DNA of 6,217 nucleotides from Coraliomargarita sp. CAG:312 (GTDB lineage: Bacteria > Verrucomicrobiota > Verrucomicrobiia > Opitutales > Intestinicryptomonadaceae). The notes beneath the pieces were generated by a model that saw nothing but the letters and a program-made list of their open reading frames with translations, was not told the DNA's origin and made no database searches. Location: NCBI GenBank assembly GCA_000438015.1, contig FR901555.1, positions 10,062-16,278 of the forward strand, given 5' to 3'. Below, in pieces: positions 1-6,060 of the stretch (within the stretch, counting starts at the first letter, position 1; the number at the start of each line of letters is the position of its first letter). The position numbers and the translations under genes were made by a program.

Positions 1-1
1 T

Positions 2-961
2 ATAGCTCCTTATGACCCCACCGAGCAGTGCCTCGACAAATCGTTCCATCCGCCAACTGCAATATTTTATAAAGACGGATCATTCTGGGCAAAAGTTTAC
101 CAAAATGTCGACCCCAGCATAGCCAAATACGAACCGGTAGAAGGAGAAGCCTTAAAAATAAAATTCTTTGCTCCTAACCCCAACAGCGACTACAAAATTT
201 TCGGAAAGATTCCCTTTAAGACGCGCCTTTTCCAACTAGAATCGCCACAACCCGACGCACGCATATATCTGCTGGGATCCGACGCCACAGGCAGAGACGT
301 GTTTTCGAGGCTTTTATACGGTGCGAGAATTTCTCTAAGCATAGGTTTCATAGGAATCGCAATAACCATGGTGATAGGATTCGTAGTCGGAGGGCTTTCT
401 GGATATTTTGGAGGAACTTTCGATTTCATATCGATGAGATTCGTGGAATTCCTGATGGCGATTCCCGGCCTATATCTTTTGCTTGCTATGCGATCTGCGC
501 TTGCTCCCCATTTCGACAGCGCGCAAATGTACCTTATGATTGTCATAATTCTGTCGCTGTTGGGCTGGGCTGGAACGGCAAGAGTCATACGCGGAATGTC
601 GCTTTCGCTGTCAAAATACCAATATGTCCAAGCTGCGCGCGCCATGGGCGAACCCGCGTTTAAAATTATATTGAAACATTTTCTTCCAAATGTCCTAAGC
701 TATTTAATCGTAAGCGCCACCCTCTCAATACCGGCTTATATTTTGGGCGAGGCCGCGCTGTCGTTCTTGGGGCTGGGCATACAGGAGCCGTCGGCTTCAT
801 GGGGGCTAATGCTGGCGCAGGCGCAAAACGACACAAAAGTTTTAATGTTGGGATTTTGGTGGCTTTTAAGCCCGGGATTTGCAATATTTGCAACAGTGCT
901 TGCATTCAACCTGCTTGGAGATGTACTAAGAGACATAGCCGATCCCAAAAAAGAAATTTAA
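2..961 (+). CDS. OppC/DppC-family peptide ABC transporter permease (5' truncated)
   Basis: Inner-membrane permease subunit of a binding-protein-dependent ABC importer of the oligopeptide/dipeptide/nickel class, normally paired with an OppB-like permease, ATPases and a periplasmic binding protein. The frame is open from the first full codon, so the true start and first membrane segment lie upstream. The visible 319 residues begin IAPYDPTEQ, the usual sequence after TM1. About 80 polar, presumably periplasmic residues follow (including KIFGKIPFKTRLFQ), matching the OppC subgroup with an extended TM1-TM2 loop. The family signature LLGSDATGRDVFSRLLYGAR sits near residues 90-109. Hydrophobic segments lie near 110-132, 150-165, 176-191, 232-247 and 284-305. 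The EAA-type loop that docks on the ATPase is QAARAMGEPAFKII to FLPN, near 210-230. The end (RDIADPKKEI) is typical of a complete C-terminus. The substrate cannot be read from the sequence. The next gene starts five bases after the stop, and no ATPase gene follows. Confidence 0.95.
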   Translation: MAPYDPTEQCLDKSFHPPTAIFYKDGSFWAKVYQNVDPSIAKYEPVEGEALKIKFFAPNPNSDYKIFGKIPFKTRLFQLESPQPDARIYLLGSDATGRDVFSRLLYGARISLSIGFIGIAITMVIGFVVGGLSGYFGGTFDFISMRFVEFLMAIPGLYLLLAMRSALAPHFDSAQMYLMIVIILSLLGWAGTARVIRGMSLSLSKYQYVQAARAMGEPAFKIILKHFLPNVLSYLIVSATLSIPAYILGEAALSFLGLGIQEPSASWGLMLAQAQNDTKVLMLGFWWLLSPGFAIFATVLAFNLLGDVLRDIADPKKEI

Positions 962-966
962 TCTGG

Positions 967-2337
967 ATGAAAAAATTGTTGGCAATCCTAGCCTTTTTGC
1001 CCTGCCTGTTGGCTTTCTCCGCGCAGGAATTCCAAGGCGCAAAACTATCCGAATATCCATGCGCTATAATTAAAACATGTCCTCCTAAAAAACTCTTTTC
1101 AAAATTAAACCTCGCGCTGAGAAAGACTTACCCAGACCCCAAAGTCGAGATGGCTGCCGCCTTGGCGCTCGCTCCGTTCGGATACCCCTTTTTTGAAGGC
1201 GTGTCAAAAAACGACTGCGCGGCGGTTTTATATTATCAAAAGGACGGAAAAATCTTCCGCGTAGCCGCCGTCTGCGCGGATGAATCATCCGCAATATCAC
1301 GATACGCCGACAGGATGAAAATTCCGCATATGCGCGCCGACAGCTGGCTAATTCTCGGCGAATCATTTCCAGAAGGAGAAAATATAAAAGATTATTGGGA
1401 ATACGCTGTTAAGACCGCGCGGCAAGTTGAAATTGCAGATTTTTCAATAACGCTATATCCTGACTGTGATTTTCCAGAAGATTTTAAAAGTTTTGAAGAC
1501 TTGCTAAATCAGGCAGAATCGATAAAAGTTTCCGCGAGAATTAGCGAAGAATCTATAAATCTAAAATGCAAATTAAAGGCAGAACCCAAAAGCCCTTTTG
1601 CGAGATTTTTCAATTCTATGCCTTGCCGCGATAGAACCTTTGACGAATCGCGCTTTATTCCGCAAGACGCCGCCGTCACAATTCTCACAAAAATAAATCC
1701 CGCATCTGGAACATACGGCGGCGGAGAAATATTTTCCGCACAATACGAGCTTCTTCCCGCCGATATCTATAAATCGCGCCAATTATTTAAAGGTACCGGA
1801 GCCTGCATAATCGATGCCGGAACCGCGCTTTCCGTGTACGCGTCCGAACGCTCAATCAAAGACATAAAAGAGCATTATAAAACCGCATTATCTTGCACGG
1901 GGATTGAAGGAAACTATCTCAAGACCGAATTTGCGGAAGGATTTGAAATTATTGAAATCGCAGGCGAAACCAAGACTTATATCTCCGCAGCCAAAGGATT
2001 TGAAGCCGTTTCAAACTCCCGCGCAGCCCTTTTGGATGCCCTAAAAAAAATAAAAGACCCTGTAATTGAAAACTGGCCTTTAAAAGAATTCGACAATACC
2101 AACTCAGAAATTATAGCTATTTTAGAAACTAAAAAATTCATAGAACAGTTTATTCCCACTTCAATAAAATTTAATAAACTGCCCCAAACAGTATTCGACA
2201 TAACTTCATTGCGAGATTCAATCGAGCTAAGCACTCTTTTGCATTACGATATCTTAAAAGCCGCCCTGGCCATATGCAACGAATATCTTATGGCGCAAAG
2301 CGCCGCCGAAAACGGAGGCGCTATTAAAACTAAATGA
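967..2337 (+). CDS. Hypothetical exported protein, unrecognised family
   Basis: I do not recognise this 456-residue protein. The open frame runs upstream into the permease gene, but ATG 967 is preferred because it immediately precedes a clear signal peptide: MKK, a hydrophobic core (LLAILAFLPCLLAF) and a probable signal peptidase I site after FSA. The cysteine in LPC does not fit a lipobox. The mature part has no other long hydrophobic stretch, so a soluble periplasmic or secreted protein is expected. It has ten cysteines after the signal (C32, C38, C84, C103, C167, C201, C220, C280, C310, C437), so disulfides are possible. Two similarly ordered stretches, about 80-145 (AAVLYY, then WLILGESF) and 225-365 (IPQDAAVTIL, then YISAAKGFEAVSNSRAALLDAL), loosely recall DUF3352-like proteins built from repeated alpha/beta units. 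That is only an impression. No good Shine-Dalgarno is visible; with a 5-bp gap after the permease, translational coupling is likely. The stop overlaps the priA start (ATGA). Confidence 0.85.
   Translation: MKKLLAILAFLPCLLAFSAQEFQGAKLSEYPCAIIKTCPPKKLFSKLNLALRKTYPDPKVEMAAALALAPFGYPFFEGVSKNDCAAVLYYQKDGKIFRVAAVCADESSAISRYADRMKIPHMRADSWLILGESFPEGENIKDYWEYAVKTARQVEIADFSITLYPDCDFPEDFKSFEDLLNQAESIKVSARISEESINLKCKLKAEPKSPFARFFNSMPCRDRTFDESRFIPQDAAVTILTKINPASGTYGGGEIFSAQYELLPADIYKSRQLFKGTGACIIDAGTALSVYASERSIKDIKEHYKTALSCTGIEGNYLKTEFAEGFEIIEIAGETKTYISAAKGFEAVSNSRAALLDALKKIKDPVIENWPLKEFDNTNSEIIAILETKKFIEQFIPTSIKFNKLPQTVFDITSLRDSIELSTLLHYDILKAALAICNEYLMAQSAAENGGAIKTK
2314..2318 (+). promoter_or_regulatory. 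Possible Shine-Dalgarno for priA, unusually far from the start
   Basis: GGAGG lies inside the last codons of the upstream gene with 15 bases before ATG 2334, longer than the usual 5-9. It is the only strong Shine-Dalgarno-like match near any start in the window. The ATGA overlap would also allow re-initiation by ribosomes ending the upstream gene, so this motif may be incidental. Confidence 0.3.
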
Positions 2338-4562
2338 ACCTAAAAATTGCAAAAATTTCCCTTTTCAGCGGCATGGACAAGGAACTAAGCTACCTTGTCC
2401 CTAAAGAATTGGAGCCTAAAATATCAAAGGGATCTATGGTGCGCGTTCCCCTGCGCTCGTCTACTGCAACCGGAGTTGTAATGGAAATTTGCGACAATCC
2501 GCCGCAGCGCGAAGAAAAATTCAGCCTAAAAAGAATATACGCCTTGGTCCAGCCCGAACCAGTGCTTACGCAAGACCTTATTAAGCTATCACTTTGGATG
2601 CGCGAATATTATGGATGCGGGCTTCAGGCTATTTTTGAAAGCCTTATTCCCTCAATAGTAAGAACCGGCAAAGGCGCTCTGGAATTAAAAGAAGTATCTG
2701 TCGTAAAACTTCCCGGCGCCGACGAGCTTGAAAAACTTTCCCGACGCGCCCCTCAGCAAGCTAAAATATGCTCCTTTTTAAAAAATTATAAGGAGCCGAT
2801 TTTAAAATCAGCCCTGATAAAAATGACTGGAGTTGGCGCGCAGGCAATAGACGCCCTCTCAAAGAAAGGAGTCATAAAACAGCAAGCAAGGGAAGTCGTA
2901 AGATCTGCATTCGACGACGATTTGTCGTCCGCGGAGCTGGTCTCGCCCGTTCCGCATATTTTAAACGGCGAGCAGCAGAAAGCCCTAGACGACATAAATT
3001 TAGACATAGAATCCGGAGAGTTTAAGACGCGCCTGCTCTACGGCGTCACCGGATCCGGAAAAACTGAAGTCTATATGCGCGCAATGAAAAGCGTACTAGA
3101 AAACGGCGGTTCATGCGTGTTTCTCGTTCCGGAAATTGCGCTGACCCCGCAAACAGTTGGAAGGCTTAGAAGCCGCCTTGGAGACTGCGGGCTAGTGGTT
3201 TGGCACAGCAACCTGACCGACGGACAAAGGCTGGACGCTTGGCGCGCTCTAGCCCGCGGAGAGGCGCGCGTTGTCGTAGGCGCCCGCAGCTGCGTATTCG
3301 CCCCAGTAAAAAATCTGCGGCTTATAATTGTCGACGAGGAACACGATACAGCATACAAACAAGATAAAAACCCCCGGTATAACGGCAGAGATATAGCTGT
3401 TCTGCGTGCAAAATTGTGCGGATGCGCGTGCGTATTGGGATCGGCGACTCCGGCATTGGAGACTCTATACAACGCAAAAAACGGCAAGTATCTCTTGTCT
3501 GAAATAAGAAATAGAATCGACGGGAGAAAACTCCCAAGCGTATTTATCGCCGATATGAAACGCGAAAAACCCGGAACGGTTCTTTCGCGGATATTGTGCG
3601 AGAAAATAGCCCAACGCCTAGACAACATGGAGCAAACGATTCTCTTTTTGAACAGGCGCGGATATTCGAAAATATTTGAATGCCCAGATTGCGGCAATGT
3701 TGAAGAATGTCCCCACTGTTCGATAAGCCTTACTTGGCACAGGCGCGAGGATATCGTAAAGTGCCACCTGTGCGGCTATACAGCAAAAGCGCCGTCGAGA
3801 TGCCGAAAATGCGGTTCGGAAAAAGCTAGATGGCGCGGGCACGGGACGCAAAAGGTAGAGGACATTGTCGCACAAATGTTCCCGTCTGCAAGAGTCGGAA
3901 GAATGGACAGAGACGCCATGAACCGGCGCGACAACTACCGCAGAGTGCTGGGAGACTTTAGGGCGGGGAAACTGGATATTCTCATCGGAACTCAAATGAT
4001 AGCCAAAGGCCTAGACTTCCCCCGCGTGACGCTCGTAGGAATAATAGACGCCGATATAAGCCTGCACATGCCGGACTTCCGCGCCGCCGAAAAAACTTAC
4101 CAACTTATAGTCCAAGTTGCCGGCCGTGCTGGCAGAGGCGACGGCAACGGAGAAGTGGTAATACAAACCCTAAAGCCTGAATCCGCGCCGATTCAATATG
4201 CCAAACGGGACGACATGAACTCGTTTTTGGAAGAGGAATTGCGCAACCGCACAGAGTTTTCCTATCCTCCGGCAATGCGGCTAATAAGGCAGATTTTCCG
4301 TTCAAGAAGCGAACAAAAACTAGCATTTTACACTGAGCAGTTTGCGCGCGCAGCCGAAAAGGAACTTGAAGGCATATGCCAAATAAGGGGGCCGTCCCCT
4401 GCCCCGCTTGAAAAGTCGGAGGATTTTTACAGATGGCATATATGGTATTTTTGCCCTTCGGTAAAACCGGTTGTAGCGGCTATTCTAGGCCTTAAAAAGA
4501 AATTCCCTATGGATGAGGATATCGACGATGTTTTGGACGTCGATCCAATGTCGCTAATGTAA
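2334..4562 (+). CDS. priA: PriA, primosomal replication-restart DNA helicase
   Basis: Superfamily 2, 3'-to-5' helicase that recognises stalled or repaired forks and starts reloading of the replicative helicase. At 742 residues it matches the family's usual length of about 730. The N-terminal 3'-DNA-binding domain (about 1-105) carries LSYLVPKEL and the KGSMVRVPL to TGVVMEI strand pattern; a winged-helix segment follows at about 140-195. Helicase motifs: Walker A GVTGSGKT (237-244), PEIALTPQ (about 267-274), Walker B DEEH (334-337), GSATPA (369-374), GTQMIAKG (552-559) and QVAGRAGRG (594-602). Eight zinc-binding cysteines at 450, 453, 459, 462, 477, 480, 490 and 493 form the four CxxC pairs; their spacing matches my recollection of E. 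coli PriA. The C-terminus ends DVDPMSLM, as in intact family members. ATG 2334 overlaps the upstream stop by four bases and directly precedes the conserved N-terminal domain, so the start looks secure. No sign of frameshift or lost catalytic residue. Confidence 0.98.
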   Translation: MNLKIAKISLFSGMDKELSYLVPKELEPKISKGSMVRVPLRSSTATGVVMEICDNPPQREEKFSLKRIYALVQPEPVLTQDLIKLSLWMREYYGCGLQAIFESLIPSIVRTGKGALELKEVSVVKLPGADELEKLSRRAPQQAKICSFLKNYKEPILKSALIKMTGVGAQAIDALSKKGVIKQQAREVVRSAFDDDLSSAELVSPVPHILNGEQQKALDDINLDIESGEFKTRLLYGVTGSGKTEVYMRAMKSVLENGGSCVFLVPEIALTPQTVGRLRSRLGDCGLVVWHSNLTDGQRLDAWRALARGEARVVVGARSCVFAPVKNLRLIIVDEEHDTAYKQDKNPRYNGRDIAVLRAKLCGCACVLGSATPALETLYNAKNGKYLLSEIRNRIDGRKLPSVFIADMKREKPGTVLSRILCEKIAQRLDNMEQTILFLNRRGYSKIFECPDCGNVEECPHCSISLTWHRREDIVKCHLCGYTAKAPSRCRKCGSEKARWRGHGTQKVEDIVAQMFPSARVGRMDRDAMNRRDNYRRVLGDFRAGKLDILIGTQMIAKGLDFPRVTLVGIIDADISLHMPDFRAAEKTYQLIVQVAGRAGRGDGNGEVVIQTLKPESAPIQYAKRDDMNSFLEEELRNRTEFSYPPAMRLIRQIFRSRSEQKLAFYTEQFARAAEKELEGICQIRGPSPAPLEKSEDFYRWHIWYFCPSVKPVVAAILGLKKKFPMDEDIDDVLDVDPMSLM

Positions 4563-4575
4563 TTTCCCGCATAAT

Positions 4576-4600
4576 CCGCAGCCTTTGGCGGTTTAATTTC
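4576..4600 (+). terminator. Weak candidate intrinsic terminator after priA
   Basis: CCGC (4576-4579) can pair with GCGG (4588-4591) around an 8-base loop, or the inner GCC/GGC can pair around TTT. The run TTTAATTTC follows. It lies 13 bases after the priA stop, the expected place, but the stem is short and the T tract is interrupted. Confidence 0.35.
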
Positions 4601-4705
4601 TTCCAACATAGCGAAACAAAGAAACAGATTGGATTCTCTGCATTGAAAGTCTTAGATGTGCCCTTATAAGCTCAAATGACTAAAATAGAGATTGCCCTAT
4701 GCGGA

Positions 4706-4723
4706 CTCAAATCCGGATTTGAG
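4706..4723. repeat. 18-bp perfect palindrome
   Basis: CTCAAATCCGGATTTGAG reads the same on both strands. As RNA it would form a 7-bp stem with a CCGG loop, but no T tract follows on either strand, so it looks more like a protein-binding site or structured element than a terminator. A related CTCAAAT also occurs at about 4671, outside the palindrome. Confidence 0.7.
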
Positions 4724-4785
4724 AATAAACCAGCGCGAAAAACGGTGCTCTGTAGCAAGAAATAACCTTCAAGGAAACTGGCACA

Positions 4786-4794
4786 TGATATAAT
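4786..4794 (+). promoter_or_regulatory. Extended -10 promoter-like element
   Basis: TGATATAAT gives a perfect TATAAT box (4789-4794) with the upstream TGn of extended -10 promoters. There is no good -35 box; the 17-bp-spaced hexamer is CCTTCA. Transcription would begin near 4801 and run rightward into the gap, where no clear gene starts. It may serve a small RNA or a lost gene, or be a chance match in A+T-rich DNA. Confidence 0.35.
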
Positions 4795-4796
4795 CT

Positions 4797-4813
4797 CGGC
4801 GAAGTGTTCGCTG
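4797..4813. repeat. 7-bp inverted repeat just downstream of the -10 box
   Basis: CGGCGAA and TTCGCTG flank a GTG centre; they pair fully with one G-T wobble, and the inner five pairs (GCGAA/TTCGC) are perfect. It starts two bases after the TATAAT box, so it would overlap the predicted transcription start. Such a position suits an operator or a 5' RNA hairpin. Confidence 0.5.
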
Positions 4814-4822
4814 TTGCAAACC

Positions 4823-4866
4823 TTTTAAATATGCAATAATTTTAAATATTTTTAAACAAATTGCAT
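4823..4866. repeat. A+T-rich block with direct and inverted repeats
   Basis: TTTTAAATAT occurs at 4823-4832 and again at 4840-4849, with a partial TTTTAAA copy at 4850-4856. An inverted repeat ATGCAAT (4831-4837) and ATTGCAT (4860-4866) encloses the middle. The block is almost pure A/T apart from these arms. It could be a curved or easily melted segment or a regulatory site. No DnaA boxes were seen beside it. Confidence 0.55.
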
Positions 4867-4959
4867 TATCATCTGTCTGCTAGGCGGCATTAATTAAAAT
4901 GAAGATTAAATTGCGCGTTGCCCAGCCTTAAAAATATCCGTACAATTTAAGTTAAGCGG

Positions 4960-4977
4960 AAAGCGCCGGCACGCTTT
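4960..4977. repeat. Perfect 6-bp hairpin AAAGCG/CGCTTT
   Basis: AAAGCG (4960-4965) and CGCTTT (4972-4977) are perfect complements around CCGGCA. The hairpin directly precedes ATG 4978 of the interrupted + frame. The stem has only three G-C pairs and no further T tract, so a terminator role on either strand is doubtful. Confidence 0.45.
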
Positions 4978-5099
4978 ATGCGGAAATGCATTTATGGCAG
5001 CCCGTTCGTTGAAATAGACAATTTTCGCGAATATGAAACCTGCGCGAGTTTGTTAAGTGAAAAAACGCGGGTTTGGCGGAAAAAAGATGTTCCATAAAA

Positions 5100-5123
5100 T
5101 CCTGCAGGAAGCCGTCCGACGGC
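5100..5123. repeat. Two adjacent palindromes
   Basis: TCCTGCAGGA (5100-5109) is a perfect 10-bp palindrome. One base later GCCGTCCGACGGC (5111-5123) has 6-bp arms around one central base. On the - strand the pair is followed by TTTTATGG, so it might help stop transcription coming from hisN, but about 140 bp lie between them and the hisN stop. The role is unknown. Confidence 0.45.
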
Positions 5124-5253
5124 CGAGCAATACTATATGCATTACGGTTTGCACCATAAAGCGCCTGCACTAATAGCTCCCCATGCAGTTGCCGCAAAAC
5201 TCGATTTTGTTTTATATTGCGTCAAAGTCTACCCCAACGCCCCAAATACATAA

Positions 5254-5270
5254 AGCCGACATGCTCAGCC
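5254..5270 (-). terminator. Weak candidate terminator overlapping the hisN stop
   Basis: Read on the - strand, GGCTGA (containing the hisN TGA) can pair with TCGGCT around a GCATG loop, with two G-U wobbles, and is followed by TTATGTATTT. The position suits an intrinsic terminator, but the stem is weak and the T tract broken. Confidence 0.3.
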
Positions 5271-6032
5271 GTTCAAAACTTCAAGCACTTTCGCGTGGAG
5301 CTCCGGAGTGCAAGAGGCAACCAGCCCGCCATCGTGCCCGAAGTTTTCTCCGCCATGCCAGTCCGAGAAGGCTACGCCCGCCCCTTGCAAAGCCGGCAAA
5401 AGCGCCGTAAAATCCCAAACCTCCAAAACGGCGTCGCACATGACATGCGCGCAGCCGCGGCAAAGAAGCATGTATCCGTAGCAGTCGCCCCATGTTCGCG
5501 CAATAGCGGCGCGGCGTTCAAGCTCCCTCCAGCCTCTTTCCGATTTCATATTAGAGCAATGCCGCGAATCCGAGGTTAGCAAAGTTATGCCGTCCAAGTC
5601 GGTTTTCTTTGAAGGCGCCACGGGTTTTCCGTTAAAAAGGCACGACTGGCAATCGCCCACGATTCTCTCCTTTAGTATTGGCTGGTCTATCAAGCCAAGC
5701 ACCGGTTTGTTTCTGTACATAAGCCCTATCAGTGTGCCGAAAAGCGGAACTGAAGATATGAAAGATTTTGTGCCGTCTATCGGATCCAAAACCCACTGAA
5801 ACTCGGAAGATTCATTTGCGTTGCCAAACTCCTCGCCTATAATTCCGTGGTCGGGAAATTTTTTTGATATGGCCTCCCTAATCATTGTCTCCACGTTTCT
5901 ATCGACCTCCGTCACTGGAGAATTGTCCTTTTTAAAATCTATGCTATGGTGTTTTCCAAAAGCCGACGCTATATATTCGCCGCTTAAATCCGCAAGTTGG
6001 TTTATAAAAATCTTGAAACTTTCAATATCCAT
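5265..6032 (-). CDS. hisN: Histidinol-phosphatase, inositol-monophosphatase family (HisN)
   Basis: Mg2+-dependent phosphatase of the IMPase fold; by family it removes phosphate from L-histidinol phosphate, the penultimate part of histidine synthesis, in the cytoplasm. The 255-residue length is typical. Metal-binding motifs are intact: GEE (E67, E68), DPIDGT (D83, D86, T88) and VWDFTA (D207). The stretch DPIDGTKSFISSVPLFGT and TWGDCYGYMLL point to HisN rather than SuhB-type inositol phosphatases or CysQ. ATG 6032 is chosen because MDIESFKIFINQLADLSGEY is the expected first helix. The frame stays open to ATGs at 6062 and 6101, but these add non-family residues and the 6101 start would overlap the divergent exonuclease gene. 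A poor AAAGG lies about 17 bases upstream, so initiation is not well marked. No other histidine genes are in view. Related sugar or inositol phosphatase activity cannot be excluded. Confidence 0.9.
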   Translation of the reverse strand: MDIESFKIFINQLADLSGEYIASAFGKHHSIDFKKDNSPVTEVDRNVETMIREAISKKFPDHGIIGEEFGNANESSEFQWVLDPIDGTKSFISSVPLFGTLIGLMYRNKPVLGLIDQPILKERIVGDCQSCLFNGKPVAPSKKTDLDGITLLTSDSRHCSNMKSERGWRELERRAAIARTWGDCYGYMLLCRGCAHVMCDAVLEVWDFTALLPALQGAGVAFSDWHGGENFGHDGGLVASCTPELHAKVLEVLNG

Positions 6033-6060
6033 AGGCGTAATATCTAAAACCTTTATACGC
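6033..6060. promoter_or_regulatory. 28-bp divergent start interval, likely with overlapping promoters
   Basis: This is all that separates the proposed hisN and exonuclease starts. Rightward candidate: TTGAAA (6013-6018, inside hisN) with TAATAT (6038-6043), spacing 19. Leftward candidate: TATAAA on the - strand (6057-6052) without a good -35 box. Both are weak matches, offered only as the best present. Confidence 0.25.

Larger units (their letters stand above)
4563..5264. other. 702-bp convergent intergenic region without a convincing gene
   Basis: Lies between the 3' ends of priA (+) and hisN (-). Its left two thirds are A+T-rich with stops in all frames. The right part, from about 4950, is richer in G+C and fairly open in two frames. 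One is a + frame, 4978-5253, interrupted by one TAA at 5095-5097. The other is a - frame, 5221-4976, with only a TTG start. Neither translation was recognised and they overlap, so no CDS is called. No tRNA cloverleaf, tmRNA end or other known RNA motif was found by eye. The region contains several inverted repeats and one promoter-like site, listed separately. Confidence 0.8.

Noticed and set aside
799..966. 56-codon upstream extension of the exported-protein frame
   Set aside because: It lies within the permease gene, its product is basic and unlike a leader, and ATG 967 directly precedes a clear signal peptide.
3071..3697. 208-codon open frame on the - strand inside priA
   Set aside because: It lies opposite the conserved helicase core of priA, and its product is arginine/serine-rich with no domain. 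This is a shadow of a G+C-biased coding frame.
4700..4725. tRNA T-arm-like sequence (CGGACTCAAATCCG)
   Set aside because: The loop is six bases and lacks TTCRA. No acceptor, D or anticodon arms can be fitted nearby. The palindrome accounts for the pairing.
4823..4866. A+T-rich repeats near priA as a replication origin
   Set aside because: No DnaA-box cluster and no dnaA, dnaN or rep gene are present. priA is not an origin marker.
4976..5197. 73-codon - strand frame called as a gene
   Set aside because: It has only a TTG start, no recognised product and no Shine-Dalgarno, and it competes with an equally open frame on the other strand. Kept only as a possible remnant in the findings.
5183..5579. 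Two + strand open frames (75 and 120 codons) over the hisN 3' end
   Set aside because: They run antisense to well-conserved hisN sequence, their products are arginine/proline/alanine-rich, and no domain is seen.
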